A stretch of 45,847 bases of DNA from Lysobacterales bacterium (GTDB taxonomy: Bacteria; Pseudomonadota; Gammaproteobacteria; Steroidobacterales; Steroidobacteraceae), in NCBI GenBank assembly GCA_003819815.1, contig RPQJ01000019.1:1-45847 (forward strand), written 5' to 3'. Shown here piece by piece: positions 1 through 7,718 of the stretch (the stretch's first letter is position 1; each line of letters opens with the position of its first letter). Made by a program: the position numbers and the translations under genes. The notes beneath the pieces are model-generated. The model saw only the letters and a program-made list of their open reading frames with translations. It made no database searches and had not been told where the DNA came from.

Positions 1-19
1 CCTCCAGGCCGGCGGCCGC

Positions 20-649
20 ATGGCGCAATCCACCCCCGAAGTCCGCGCCGAGCGCCGCCGCCTGCGCGCCCTGCGGCGCGCCTTGCGCGGTCCCGCGCGA
101 CTCGAGGCCGAGCGTGCGATCGACGCGGCCCTCGGCCAGCTCGGCGTGTTCCGCCGCGGCGCGCGCGTCGCGGTCTATCTCGCGATGCCCGGCGAAGTCC
201 GCCTGCGCTCGTGCTTCGAGGAAGCGGCGCGGCGCGGCGTCCGCCTCTACGTTCCCCGCATCGTGAACCGCCGTGCCGGGCGCATGGTGTTCGTGCCCTG
301 GACACACGGCCGTGCGTCCCGCCGCAACGCGTTCGGGATCGCGGAGCCCGAGGCCCTCGGCGGCTCGATTCCCGCGCTCGGTCTCGATACGGTCGTGGTG
401 CCGGTGGTGGGCTTCGACCGGCGCGGCCATCGACTCGGCATGGGCGCGGGCTACTACGATCGCGCGCTGCGTCGGCGACTCACCGCGGACCGCGCGTGGC
501 GCCGGCCCCGGCTCGTCGGCGTCGCCTTCTCGATCCAGGAAGTGCCTCGCATCGAACCGTCGCCCTGGGACGTGTCGCTCGACCTCGTCGTCACCGAGCG
601 AGGCATCGTCGCACCGGACCGCGGCCTGCCCGGCGGGAGGACAACGTGA
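20..649 (+). CDS. fau: 5-formyltetrahydrofolate cyclo-ligase
   Basis: This 209-residue cytoplasmic enzyme converts 5-formyl-THF to 5,10-methenyl-THF with ATP, returning a storage folate to the one-carbon pool. The family signature G-M-G-A-G-Y-Y-D lies at residues 140-147, followed by an arginine-rich stretch, and a conserved Met-Pro-Gly-Glu lies near residue 57. Length is normal for the family. The ATG at 20 is the only upstream start visible, and only 19 bases precede it, so the promoter is outside the window. Its TGA overlaps the GTG start of the next gene as GTGA. In many gammaproteobacteria the 6S RNA gene precedes this gene, but that cannot be seen here. Confidence 0.93.
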   Translation: MAQSTPEVRAERRRLRALRRALRGPARLEAERAIDAALGQLGVFRRGARVAVYLAMPGEVRLRSCFEEAARRGVRLYVPRIVNRRAGRMVFVPWTHGRASRRNAFGIAEPEALGGSIPALGLDTVVVPVVGFDRRGHRLGMGAGYYDRALRRRLTADRAWRRPRLVGVAFSIQEVPRIEPSPWDVSLDLVVTERGIVAPDRGLPGGRTT

Positions 650-1122
650 ACCACTGGCTCTTCAAGTCGGAACCCGACACCTTCGGCGTCGACCACCTCG
701 CGAAGTTCGCGGACCGCACGACGCCGTGGGACGGCGTGCGCAACTACCAGGTGCGGAACATGATGCGGGACCAGATGAAGGTCGGCGACCTCGGCTGGTT
801 CTATCACTCGAGCTGCGACGAACCCGCGATCGTCGGGGTCGTGCGCGTGGTGCGCGCCGGCTATCCGGAGCGGGCCGCGCTCGACCCGCGCCACCGCTAC
901 TACGACCCGGACAGCGACGCCGCGAACCCGCGCTGGTACTGCGTCGACGTGCGGCTCGAGCGCAGAGTGGACCCTCCGATCACGCTCGAGACGCTGCGCA
1001 AACATGCGCACGGAGCGCTCTCCGGCATGCTGCTGCTGCGCCGGGGCAACCGTCTCTCGATCACGCCGGTGACGCGCGAGGAGTGGCGCTACGTCGAGTC
1101 GCTCGAGCGCGCGAACATCTGA
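646..1122 (+). CDS. EVE-domain protein
   Basis: This 158-residue protein is a single EVE domain (PUA-like fold, family thought to bind modified nucleotides in RNA or DNA). It opens with Asn-His-Trp-Leu-Phe-Lys-Ser-Glu-Pro and carries the typical Trp-Asp-Gly-Val-Arg-Asn-Tyr-Gln block near residues 28-36 and a Gly-Asp-x-x-Trp-Phe-Tyr-His segment near 47-54. The start is a GTG at 646, with GGGAGG at 635-640 as a ribosome site, and it overlaps the fau stop by four bases, implying translational coupling. The substrate is unknown. Family assignment is firm; the cellular role is inference. Confidence 0.88.
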   Translation: MNHWLFKSEPDTFGVDHLAKFADRTTPWDGVRNYQVRNMMRDQMKVGDLGWFYHSSCDEPAIVGVVRVVRAGYPERAALDPRHRYYDPDSDAANPRWYCVDVRLERRVDPPITLETLRKHAHGALSGMLLLRRGNRLSITPVTREEWRYVESLERANI

Positions 1123-1212
1123 AATTCCAGCACGAGCGCTTCATCGTCGGAGCGATGCGAGTGATGCGAACCGCACGGGCGAGGGAGACGTCGATAAGAG
1201 TTTCGTGACATG

Positions 1213-1240
1213 CCTCTTGCAAAGAGGTTTTGATTTCTGT
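1213..1240 (+). terminator. possible weak terminator after the fau-EVE pair
   Basis: CCTCTT (1213-1218) and AAGAGG (1222-1227) form a 6-bp stem with a 3-base loop, followed by TTTTGATTTCT. It could end the fau-EVE transcript. The stem also overlaps a possible -35 element (TTGCAA at 1217-1222) for the small gene downstream, so an operator role is an alternative. Confidence 0.35.
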
Positions 1241-1281
1241 AAATACTGCGCCCGGACTAACCCGACACATGGAGAATTGAA

Positions 1282-1359
1282 ATGGCTGCTAAGAAGAAGG
1301 CTGTGAAGAAGACGAAGGCGAAGGCGAAGGTCAAGAAGACCGCTGCCAAGAAGAAGTAA
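1282..1359 (+). CDS. 25-residue lysine/alanine-rich peptide
   Basis: A very short gene encodes 25 residues, of which 13 are Lys and most others Ala, Val or Thr, resembling a histone H1 or AlgP tail. ATG at 1282 is preceded by GGAGA at 1271-1275 with good spacing, the stop is TAA, and a strong Rho-independent terminator follows 20 bases later, so it looks like a free-standing gene with its own transcription unit. A nucleic-acid-binding role is an inference from composition only. Codons are almost all AAG for Lys. Nothing else is recognisable in it. The main doubt is whether it is translated, but the ribosome site plus terminator argue that it is. Confidence 0.7.
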   Translation: MAAKKKAVKKTKAKAKVKKTAAKKK

Positions 1360-1377
1360 GCTTCTCGCTTGAGCTTC

Positions 1378-1412
1378 ACGACTGTGCCCGCGAAAGCGGG
1401 CACAGTTGTTTT
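1378..1412 (+). terminator. Rho-independent terminator with GAAA tetraloop
   Basis: The stem ACTGTGCCCGC (1381-1391) pairs perfectly with 1396-1406 around a GAAA loop. Three further pairs, one of them G-T, extend it to 1378-1409, and the tail reads TGTTTT. It lies between the small lysine-rich gene and rpiA, and separates the two units. Confidence 0.85.
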
Positions 1413-1430
1413 GGGGTCGGGGAAAACGCG

Positions 1431-2102
1431 ATGGACCAGGACGAGAAGAAGCGGCGCGCCGCCGCCGCGGCCCTCGAGCACCTCGGGCGAGGCGGCATCG
1501 TGGGCGTCGGCACCGGCTCGACGGTCAACTTCTTCATCGACGCGCTCGCGGGCCTCGGGCGCCGCATCGAAGGCGCCGTCTCGAGCTCCGAGGCGAGCAC
1601 TCGCCGGCTCGCGGCCCACGGTATCCGCGTCCTCGACCTGAACGAGGCCGGCGAGCTCGACGTCTACGTCGACGGCGCGGACGAGGCGACCCGCGCGTTG
1701 CACCTCGTGAAGGGCGGCGGCGGCGCGCTCACCCGGGAGAAGATCGTCGCCGCGGCCTCCCGCCGGTTCGTCTGCATCGTCGACGAGCAGAAGATCGTCG
1801 AGCGCCTGGGCCGCTTCCCGCTGCCGGTCGAGGTGATCCCGATGGCCCGCAGCTACGTCGCCCGCGAACTCGCGGCGAGGGGTGGCGACCCCGTCTGGCG
1901 CGAAGGCTGCATCACCGACAACGGCAACCACATCCTCGACGTCCGCGGCCTTTCGATCGCGGACCCCGTGGCCTTCGAGAGCGAGCTCAACCAGCTCGCG
2001 GGCGTCGTGACCGTGGGACTCTTCGCGCGGCGCCCGGCGGATGTACTACTGGTCGGAACCGGTGCAGGCGTCGTAACGTTGGAGCGTGCCGCCGGTAGCT
2101 GA
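1431..2102 (+). CDS. rpiA: ribose-5-phosphate isomerase A
   Basis: This 223-residue enzyme interconverts ribose-5-phosphate and ribulose-5-phosphate in the pentose phosphate pathway. Family motifs are in place: the phosphate loop Gly-Thr-Gly-Ser-Thr at 27-31, Asp-Gly-Ala-Asp-Glu at 81-85, Lys-Gly-Gly-Gly-Gly-Ala at 94-99, and the catalytic Glu103 in Thr-Arg-Glu-Lys. A later Thr-Asp-Asn-Gly also fits. ATG 1431 has GGGG at 1419-1422 as a plausible ribosome site. The end overlaps glcD by 17 bases in another frame, so rpiA and glcDEF are probably one transcript, which is an unusual pairing. Confidence 0.95.
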   Translation: MDQDEKKRRAAAAALEHLGRGGIVGVGTGSTVNFFIDALAGLGRRIEGAVSSSEASTRRLAAHGIRVLDLNEAGELDVYVDGADEATRALHLVKGGGGALTREKIVAAASRRFVCIVDEQKIVERLGRFPLPVEVIPMARSYVARELAARGGDPVWREGCITDNGNHILDVRGLSIADPVAFESELNQLAGVVTVGLFARRPADVLLVGTGAGVVTLERAAGS

Positions 2103-3543
2103 CCTCGCCGCAGAACTTCGCGCCCTCGTCGGCGAAGACGCCGTCCTCGTGTCGGTCGAAGCCTGCACCCCGTTCGAATGCGACGCGCTCAATACGCAGC
2201 GCCACCGTCCCGACCTCGTCGTCCTGCCTCGCACTGCGTCCGCCGTGCTCGACGTGCTGCGCGCGTGCCGGCGCCGGTCGGTGCCCGTCGTGGCGCGCGG
2301 CGCCGGCACCGGCCTCTCGGGCGGGGCGCTGCCCGTGGCCGGCGGCGTGCTCCTCGTGCTGTCGCGCCTCGATCGCATCCTCGAGATCGACGTCGCGCGC
2401 CGGCTCGCCCGGGTCGAGCCCGGCGTCACCAACCTCGGGATCTCGCAAGCCGTCGCGGGCCACGGGCTCTATTACGCGCCGGACCCGTCGTCGCAGGTCG
2501 CCTGCACGATCGGCGGCAACGTCGCCGAGAACTCGGGCGGCGTCCACTGCCTCAAGCACGGGCTCACGGTGCACAACGTGCTGGCCGCGCGCGTCGCGAC
2601 CATGGACGGCGAGGAGCTCGTGCTCGGCTCGACGTCCGGCGAGGCGCCCGGGCTCCCGCTGCTCGCGCTCGTCACGGGTTCGGAGGGCATGCTCGGCGTC
2701 GTGCTCGAGGTGACGGTGCTGCTGAAGCCCCGGCCTGCGCGGGTCGAGCTGCTGCTTGCCGCGTTCGGCGACGTGCGCCGCGCCGCGGATGCGGTCGGCC
2801 GCATCATCGCCTCGGGCGTCGTGCCCGCCGGCCTCGAGATGATGGACGCGCCGGCGATCCGCGCGGCGGAGGCGTTCGTGCGCTGCGGTTACCCCGTCGA
2901 CGCCGAGGCGTTGCTGCTCTGCGAGCTCGACGGCCTGCCGGCCGACGTCGAGCGTGACCTCGACGCCGTGCGCCGGTTGCTCCTCGACTGCGGTGCCACG
3001 AGCCTGCGCGTGGCCGCGAGCGAGGCCGAGCGCCTGCGGATGTGGTCGGGCCGCAAGTCGGCGTTCCCGGCCGTCGGGCGGCTCGCACCCGACTACTTCT
3101 GCATGGACGGCACGATCCCGCGCCGCCACCTCGCCGACGTGCTCGAGCGCATCGCAGAGCTGTCGCGCGAGGCCGGCCTCCCCGTCGCGAACGTCTTCCA
3201 CGCCGGCGACGGCAACCTGCATCCGCTGATCCTGTTCGACGCCGGACGCGCAGGCGACGTCGAGCGTGCCGAGCACCTCGGCGCCGCCATCCTCGAGCTC
3301 TGCGTGGCCGTGGGCGGCACCGTCACCGGCGAGCACGGCGTCGGCGTCGAGAAGCTCGGACCCATGTGCACGCAGTTCGGCGCGGGCGAGCTCGAGGCGT
3401 TCCACGCCGTGAAGCACGCCTTCGACCCCGCCGGACTCCTGAACCCGGGCAAGGCGGTGCCGACGCTCGCGCGCTGTGCCGATTACGGCGCGATGCGGGT
3501 GCACGGCGGCAAGCTACCGTTCGGCCACCTGCCGAGGTTCTGA
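2086..3543 (+). CDS. glcD: glycolate oxidase subunit GlcD
   Basis: This 485-residue FAD subunit oxidises glycolate to glyoxylate at the inner membrane together with GlcE and GlcF. The N-terminal FAD-binding half contains [10 protein letters not shown] at 71-80 and Pro-Asp-Pro-Ser-Ser with [10 protein letters not shown] near 132-152. The C-terminal half has Gly-Asp-Gly-Asn-Leu-His-Pro and Gly-Glu-His-Gly-Val-Gly, typical of the FAD-oxidase C domain. The GTG at 2086 is used because an in-frame TAA lies at 2074-2076. Its GGAG is only one base away, so translation is probably coupled to rpiA, which it overlaps. Confidence 0.93.
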   Translation: MPPVADLAAELRALVGEDAVLVSVEACTPFECDALNTQRHRPDLVVLPRTASAVLDVLRACRRRSVPVVARGAGTGLSGGALPVAGGVLLVLSRLDRILEIDVARRLARVEPGVTNLGISQAVAGHGLYYAPDPSSQVACTIGGNVAENSGGVHCLKHGLTVHNVLAARVATMDGEELVLGSTSGEAPGLPLLALVTGSEGMLGVVLEVTVLLKPRPARVELLLAAFGDVRRAADAVGRIIASGVVPAGLEMMDAPAIRAAEAFVRCGYPVDAEALLLCELDGLPADVERDLDAVRRLLLDCGATSLRVAASEAERLRMWSGRKSAFPAVGRLAPDYFCMDGTIPRRHLADVLERIAELSREAGLPVANVFHAGDGNLHPLILFDAGRAGDVERAEHLGAAILELCVAVGGTVTGEHGVGVEKLGPMCTQFGAGELEAFHAVKHAFDPAGLLNPGKAVPTLARCADYGAMRVHGGKLPFGHLPRF

Positions 3544-3548
3544 GTGCG

Positions 3549-4607
3549 ATGGACGCGGACGTCACCCCGCAGCTGGTCGAGCGTGCACGCGCAGCCTCGG
3601 CCGAGGGAACGCCACTCCGGATCGTCGGCGGCGACACCCGGCGGTTCTACGGCCGGGACGTCGCAGGCGACGCGTTCCCGACGCGTGAGCACGCAGGGAT
3701 CCTGCGGCACGATCCGGCCGAGCTGGTGCTCACGGCCCGCGGCGGCACGTCGCTCACCGAGGTCGAGGCGGTGCTCGCGGGCCGTGGCCAGCGACTGCCC
3801 TTCGATCCGCCGCGCTTCGGCGCGGGCACCACGCTCGGGGGCGCCGTGGCAAGCGGGCTCGCGGGCCCGGCACGCGCGTGGGCGGGGCCCGTGCGCGACT
3901 ACGTGCTCGGCGTGCGGCTCCTCACCGGCGACGGCCGGGTGCTGCGCTTCGGCGGCGAGGTGATGAAGAACGTGGCCGGCTACGACGTGGCGCGCGTGAT
4001 GGCGGGATCACTCGGCATCCTCGGCGTGCTGCTCGAGGTGTCGCTCAAGGTGCTGCCGCGACCCGCCGCCGAGCGCACGCTGGTGCTGGACGTCTCCGAG
4101 CACGAGGCGCTCGAGCGACTCGGCGGGCTGTCGAGCAGCACACTGCCCCTTTCGGCGAGCGCCTGGAGCGCCGGCCGCCTGCACCTGCGCTTCGAAGGCT
4201 CGGAGGCGACGCTCGACGAGATCGAGCGACGGATCGGCGGAGAGGTCGACGAGCACGCGGTTGAATTCTGGACGGCCGTGCGCGACCACACCGGTGCCGC
4301 GCTGGCCGGTACCGGACCGCTCTGGCGATGCACGCTGCCGCCTCTTTCGCCCGCACTGCCGATGGGGACGCCGCTGCTCGTCGAGTGGAACGGCCAGCAG
4401 CGCTGGTACCGCCCGGCGCCCGGCGTCGACGTGCAGGCCGTCGCCGCGGCGGTGGGCGGCCATGCGACTGCGTTCCGGCGCGACGCCGGAACGACGGACG
4501 CCTTCGCGCCGCTGCCGCCTGCCGTCCTGCGGCTGCACCGCGAGCTGAAGCGCGTCTTCGATCCCGCCGGCGTGCTGAACCCTGGCCGGATGTACGCAGG
4601 GCTCTGA
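3549..4607 (+). CDS. glcE: glycolate oxidase FAD-binding subunit GlcE
   Basis: This 352-residue protein is the second FAD-type subunit of glycolate oxidase. It is shorter than GlcD and lacks most of the GlcD C domain, as is usual. Visible motifs include Gly-Thr-Thr-Leu-Gly-Gly-Ala-Val-Ala near residue 97, Met-Lys-Asn-Val-Ala-Gly-Tyr-Asp near 140, and the C-terminal Phe-Asp-Pro-Ala-Gly-Val-Leu-Asn-Pro-Gly-Arg-Met shared with GlcD relatives. ATG 3549 lies 5 bases after the glcD stop; no earlier in-frame start fits. It is followed 3 bases later by glcF. The context makes the assignment safe. Confidence 0.92.
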   Translation: MDADVTPQLVERARAASAEGTPLRIVGGDTRRFYGRDVAGDAFPTREHAGILRHDPAELVLTARGGTSLTEVEAVLAGRGQRLPFDPPRFGAGTTLGGAVASGLAGPARAWAGPVRDYVLGVRLLTGDGRVLRFGGEVMKNVAGYDVARVMAGSLGILGVLLEVSLKVLPRPAAERTLVLDVSEHEALERLGGLSSSTLPLSASAWSAGRLHLRFEGSEATLDEIERRIGGEVDEHAVEFWTAVRDHTGAALAGTGPLWRCTLPPLSPALPMGTPLLVEWNGQQRWYRPAPGVDVQAVAAAVGGHATAFRRDAGTTDAFAPLPPAVLRLHRELKRVFDPAGVLNPGRMYAGL

Positions 4608-4610
4608 CGC

Positions 4611-5846
4611 ATGCACGCGCAACCGTCACCAGACCTTGCAGGCACCGAGCGCGGCAACGTCGCGCAGGCGCTGCTCCGGAGCTGCGTGCACTGCGGCTTC
4701 TGCCTGCCCGCGTGCCCTACGTACCGCGTGACCGGCAACGAGCTCGACAGCCCGCGCGGGCGCATCTACCTCATCAAGCAACTCGTCGAGGGCGCGCCGG
4801 CATCGGCGACGACGCGGCACCACCTCGACCGCTGCCTCACGTGCCGCGCGTGCGAGCGGGCCTGCCCGTCGGGGGTCGAGTACGGTCGGCTGATCGAACT
4901 CGGCCGCGAGCTGATCGACGAGCGGGTGGCGCGGCCGTTGCCGGAGCGTGGCTTGCGCCGCGCGCTGAGCGAGACGCTCTCGAGGCCGACGCTGTTCGCA
5001 TTGCTGCTCCGCCTCGGTCGCGCGGTGCGCGGGCTGCTGCCCACGCAGCTCGCCGCGAAGATTCCCGCGCACACGCAGGCCCCGCCCTCGATGCCGACGG
5101 TGCGGCACGCGCGCCGCGTCGTGCTGTTGGAAGGCTGCGTCCAGCCTGGGCTCGCGCCCGCGATCAACGCTTCCGCCGCACGCGTGCTCGACCGGCTCGG
5201 CTGGTCCGTCGAGCGACTCGCCGGCGAGCAGTGCTGTGGCGCACTGGGCCATCACCTGGGCTATGCGGACCGCGCGCTCGAGCAGGCGAGGCGCAACGTC
5301 GACGCCGCTTGCCCGGCGCTCGATGCAGGCGCGACCGCGATCGTGAGCACGGCGAGCGCCTGCGGACTGATGGTCAAGGACTACGGACGGTTGCTCGCGG
5401 ACGATCCTCGCTACGCCGCGCGGGCGGCACGCGTGGCGGCCGCGACCCGCGACCTCGCGGAGATCATCGAGCCTGCCGATGTCGAACGGATGGGTGTGAT
5501 CACCGATCGACCGAGACGGGTCGCGTGGCACGCGCCGTGCACCCTGCAGCACGGGCAGCAGATCGCGGGGCGCGTCGAGCCCCTGCTCGTCGCAGCGGGG
5601 TACGTCCTGGTGACGACGCGCGAGCCCACGATCTGCTGCGGATCGGCCGGCACGTACTCGCTCCTGGAACCGGAGCTCTCGCGCGAGCTGCAGCTACGGA
5701 AGATCGCGGCGCTCACGGGCGATGCGCCGGATGTCGTCGCGACCGCGAACATCGGGTGCCTCGAGCACTTGCGCGTCGCGAGCCCGGTGCCGGTGCGGCA
5801 CTGGGTGGAGTTGCTGGACCTGGGACGCAACGAACCTGGGTACTAG
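4611..5846 (+). CDS. glcF: glycolate oxidase iron-sulfur subunit GlcF
   Basis: This 411-residue protein passes electrons from the flavin subunits to the quinone pool. Two ferredoxin-type 4Fe-4S motifs are visible: Cys25, 28, 31, 35 and Cys75, 78, 81, 85. Two CCG-type domains follow, with Gly-Cys-Val-Gln-Pro and Cys-Cys-Gly-Ala-Leu-Gly-His-His, then Ala-Pro-Cys-Thr-Leu-Gln-His and Cys-Cys-Gly-Ser-Ala-Gly. Length is standard. The start ATG is 3 bases after the glcE stop. The operon ends at the bidirectional hairpin at 5875-5932. Confidence 0.94.
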   Translation: MHAQPSPDLAGTERGNVAQALLRSCVHCGFCLPACPTYRVTGNELDSPRGRIYLIKQLVEGAPASATTRHHLDRCLTCRACERACPSGVEYGRLIELGRELIDERVARPLPERGLRRALSETLSRPTLFALLLRLGRAVRGLLPTQLAAKIPAHTQAPPSMPTVRHARRVVLLEGCVQPGLAPAINASAARVLDRLGWSVERLAGEQCCGALGHHLGYADRALEQARRNVDAACPALDAGATAIVSTASACGLMVKDYGRLLADDPRYAARAARVAAATRDLAEIIEPADVERMGVITDRPRRVAWHAPCTLQHGQQIAGRVEPLLVAAGYVLVTTREPTICCGSAGTYSLLEPELSRELQLRKIAALTGDAPDVVATANIGCLEHLRVASPVPVRHWVELLDLGRNEPGY

Positions 5847-5874
5847 GATTGCGCGCCCGCTCCGCTCCTGCGCG

Positions 5875-5932
5875 CCCCAGCCAGAAACGAAGAGGCCCGC
5901 CGATTGGCGGGCCTCCTCGTTTCTGGCTGGGG
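5875..5932. terminator. bidirectional terminator, 27-bp arms overlapping the tRNA-Gln 3' end
   Basis: Arms at 5875-5901 and 5906-5932 are complementary over 27 bases with one mismatch (5891/5916), around a GATT loop. A T-rich segment sits at the outer side of the stem in both directions (TCGTTTCT for glcF, TTCGTTTCT for the tRNA). It can therefore end both the rightward glc operon and the leftward rplM-rpsI-tRNA unit. The outer 9 bases of the right arm are the CCA end and acceptor 3' side of the tRNA gene. Confidence 0.8.
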
Positions 5933-5997
5933 GACTAGGATTCGAACCTAGGTTGACGGAGTCAGAGTCCGTAGTCCTACCGCTAGACGATCCCCCA
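5924..5997 (-). tRNA. tRNA-Gln (anticodon CTG)
   Basis: A complete cloverleaf is read on the minus strand. The acceptor TGGGGGA (5997-5991) pairs with TCCCCCA (5934-5928), the discriminator is G, and CCA is encoded at 5926-5924. The anticodon stem is ACGGA/TCCGT with loop CTCTGAC, giving anticodon CTG (5965-5963), which reads CAG. The T arm is CTAGG-TTCGAAT-CCTAG. The gene starts 11 bases after the rpsI stop on the same strand, so it is probably cut from the rplM-rpsI transcript. Confidence 0.96.
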
Positions 5998-6008
5998 AAG
6001 GATCCGGG

Positions 6009-6401
6009 TCAGCGCTTGGAGAACTGCGTGCCGCGACGCGCCTTGCGGAAGCCGACCTTCTTGCGCTCGACCTCGCGCGCATCGCGCGTCACGAAGCCGG
6101 CGACGCGCAACGGCTTGCGCAGCGTCTCGTCGTAGTCGATGAGCGCGCGCGTGAGGCCGTGGCGGATCGCGCCCGCCTGGCCGGTGATGCCGCCGCCGTC
6201 GACGTTCACTTCGACGTCGAAGCGATCCGACATCTGCACCGCCTCGAGCGGCTGCCGCACGATCATGCGCGCGGTCTCGCGACCGAAGAATTCCTCGATC
6301 GTGCGATCGTTGATGCGGATGCGGCCGGAGCCGGAACGCAGGTGGACGCGCGCCGTGGAGGTCTTGCGACGGCCGGTGCCGTAGTTCGTGTTCGCAGGCA
6401 T
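6009..6401 (-). CDS. rpsI: 30S ribosomal protein S9
   Basis: This 130-residue S9 protein of the small subunit head has the typical N-terminal Tyr-Gly-Thr-Gly-Arg-Arg-Lys-Thr-Ser and the basic C-terminal tail ending Gly-Thr-Gln-Phe-Ser-Lys-Arg, whose last residues contact P-site tRNA. The [14 protein letters not shown] block lies in the middle. Length equals the E. coli protein. It starts 10 bases after rplM with AAGG as a ribosome site, and the pair forms the usual rplM-rpsI operon, here extended by tRNA-Gln. Confidence 0.98.
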   Translation of the reverse strand: MPANTNYGTGRRKTSTARVHLRSGSGRIRINDRTIEEFFGRETARMIVRQPLEAVQMSDRFDVEVNVDGGGITGQAGAIRHGLTRALIDYDETLRKPLRVAGFVTRDAREVERKKVGFRKARRGTQFSKR

Positions 6402-6411
6402 CGAGGGAACC

Positions 6412-6840
6412 TTACAGTTCGAGCGGCTTGGGCTGCTGCGCGGTGTGCGGGTGCTTGTCGCCCGCGAACACGTGCAGCTTCTTGTACATCGCGCGGCCGA
6501 GCGGGTTCTTGGGCAGCATGCCCTTCACCGCGGACTCGATCACGCGCTCCGGGTGCTCGGCCAGCACCTTCTCGAGCGTGCGGCTCTTGATGCCGCCGAT
6601 CGCGCCGGTGTGCCAGTAGTAGACCTTGTCGGTGAGCTTGGCGCCCGTGACGCGGACCTTGTCGGCATTCAGCACGATGATGTGGTCGCCGGTGTCGACG
6701 TGCGGCGTGTATTCGGCCTTGTGCTTGCCGCGGAGCCGCATCGCGATCTGGGTGGCGAGGCGGCCGAGCGTCTTGCCCGACGCGTCGACCACGTACCAGT
6801 CACGACGCACCTGCTCGGGGCGTGCGAAAACGGTGGACAT
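6412..6840 (-). CDS. rplM: 50S ribosomal protein L13
   Basis: This 142-residue L13, the same length as in E. coli, begins Met-Ser-Thr-Val-Phe-Ala-Arg. It carries the family block Trp-Tyr-Val-Val-Asp-Ala near residue 16, the [13 protein letters not shown] region, and Met-Leu-Pro-Lys-Asn-Pro-Leu-Gly. The ATG at 6840 is preceded by a GGAG ribosome site. A promoter-like pair lies about 45-70 bases upstream. In E. coli L13 represses its own operon through the leader; whether that applies here cannot be seen. Confidence 0.98.
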   Translation of the reverse strand: MSTVFARPEQVRRDWYVVDASGKTLGRLATQIAMRLRGKHKAEYTPHVDTGDHIIVLNADKVRVTGAKLTDKVYYWHTGAIGGIKSRTLEKVLAEHPERVIESAVKGMLPKNPLGRAMYKKLHVFAGDKHPHTAQQPKPLEL

Positions 6841-6882
6841 CAGAGGCTCCAGGGAACCGGTAGGCACAGCAAAGAGCCGGGA

Positions 6883-6911
6883 ATGATACTGCAGGGTCCG
6901 GCCCAATGCAA
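6883..6911 (-). promoter_or_regulatory. predicted rplM-rpsI promoter
   Basis: On the minus strand TTGCAT (6911-6906) and TATCAT (6888-6883) are spaced by exactly 17 bases. The -10 matches the consensus at five of six positions. Transcription would start near 6876, giving a leader of about 35 bases. Confidence 0.5.
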
Positions 6912-6966
6912 AGCACCCGAACCGTCCTCCCGGAGGGCGGGGCTGGCCCGGGTCCGGGCACCCCCG

Positions 6967-6995
6967 GGGGCCCATATATGGGGCCCATATATAAT
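6967..6995 (+). promoter_or_regulatory. coq7 promoter region with 13-bp tandem repeat
   Basis: GGGGCCCATATAT occurs twice head to tail at 6967-6979 and 6980-6992. A perfect TATAAT -10 (6990-6995) begins inside the second copy and ends 8 bases before the coq7 ATG, so transcription would start at or next to the start codon. The junction also reads as a near-palindrome (ATATATGGGGCCCATATAT), a possible operator. No clear -35 is seen. Confidence 0.5.
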
Positions 6996-7003
6996 GTCGC
7001 CGC

Positions 7004-7651
7004 ATGCCCGCCGCCCCCCCCAGACCCGGCCTCCTGGACCGACTGATCACGGAATTCGACCGCGGGCTCAGGACCGTGGCGGCGGCGAACGTCGCGGCGC
7101 GGGAGAATCCGGCCGGGTCGCACCCCGAGACCGTCGCGGACCCGGCCGCCCGCCGGCACGCCGCGGCCCTGATGCGCGTGAACCACGCGGGCGAGATTGC
7201 CGCCCAGGCCCTGTACCACGGCCAGGCCCTGACCGCCCGCAACGAGCGGGTCCGCCGGTCGCTGCTCGATGCGGCCCGCGACGAGACCGACCACCTCGCC
7301 TGGTGCGAGCAGCGCGTCCGCGAGCTCGACAGTCGCACGAGCCTGTTCGCTCCCGTGTGGTATGCCGGCTCGTTCGCGATCGGCGCGCTTGCGGGCCTCG
7401 CCGGCGACCGCACCAGCCTCGGGTTCGTCGCGGAGACGGAGAAGCAGGTGATAGAGCATCTCGAGTCGCACCTGCACGAGCTGCCGGACGACGACGAGCG
7501 CTCGCGACGCATCGTCGCGCAGATGCAGGCCGACGAGGCGAAGCACGGGTCAGAGGCGCTCGAGGCCGGCGGCCGCGAGCTGCCGGGCTTCGTGCAGCGA
7601 CTGATGCGGGGCACGGCACGGATCATGACGCGCACGGCTTACCGCATCTGA
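7004..7651 (+). CDS. coq7: demethoxyubiquinone hydroxylase
   Basis: This 215-residue di-iron monooxygenase hydroxylates 2-polyprenyl-3-methyl-6-methoxy-1,4-benzoquinol late in ubiquinone synthesis; in bacteria it replaces UbiF. Di-iron ligand motifs are visible: Glu64 in Asn-His-Ala-Gly-Glu, Glu94 and His97 in Asp-Glu-Thr-Asp-His, Glu146, and Glu178 and His181 in Asp-Glu-Ala-Lys-His. Two helical repeats of about 90 residues fit the family. No ribosome site precedes the ATG, and the TATAAT 8 bases upstream suggests a leaderless message. It is followed by the crp-type gene 67 bases downstream. Confidence 0.93.
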   Translation: MPAAPPRPGLLDRLITEFDRGLRTVAAANVAARENPAGSHPETVADPAARRHAAALMRVNHAGEIAAQALYHGQALTARNERVRRSLLDAARDETDHLAWCEQRVRELDSRTSLFAPVWYAGSFAIGALAGLAGDRTSLGFVAETEKQVIEHLESHLHELPDDDERSRRIVAQMQADEAKHGSEALEAGGRELPGFVQRLMRGTARIMTRTAYRI

Positions 7652-7718
7652 GCTTGCGGCAACCGCTGCGTTTCTATTAAATCCGCGGAGCTTTAACATA
7701 AATCGAAGGACGGGGAGC

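Noticed and set aside
1-19. 6S RNA 3' end upstream of fau
   Set aside because: Only 19 bases are available, too few to recognise the RNA even though ssrS often sits there.
5875-5932. Copy of the tRNA-Gln 3' end as an integration attachment site
   Set aside because: The repeat is inverted and adjacent, part of a terminator stem. Attachment sites are direct repeats flanking an island, and no integrase is present.
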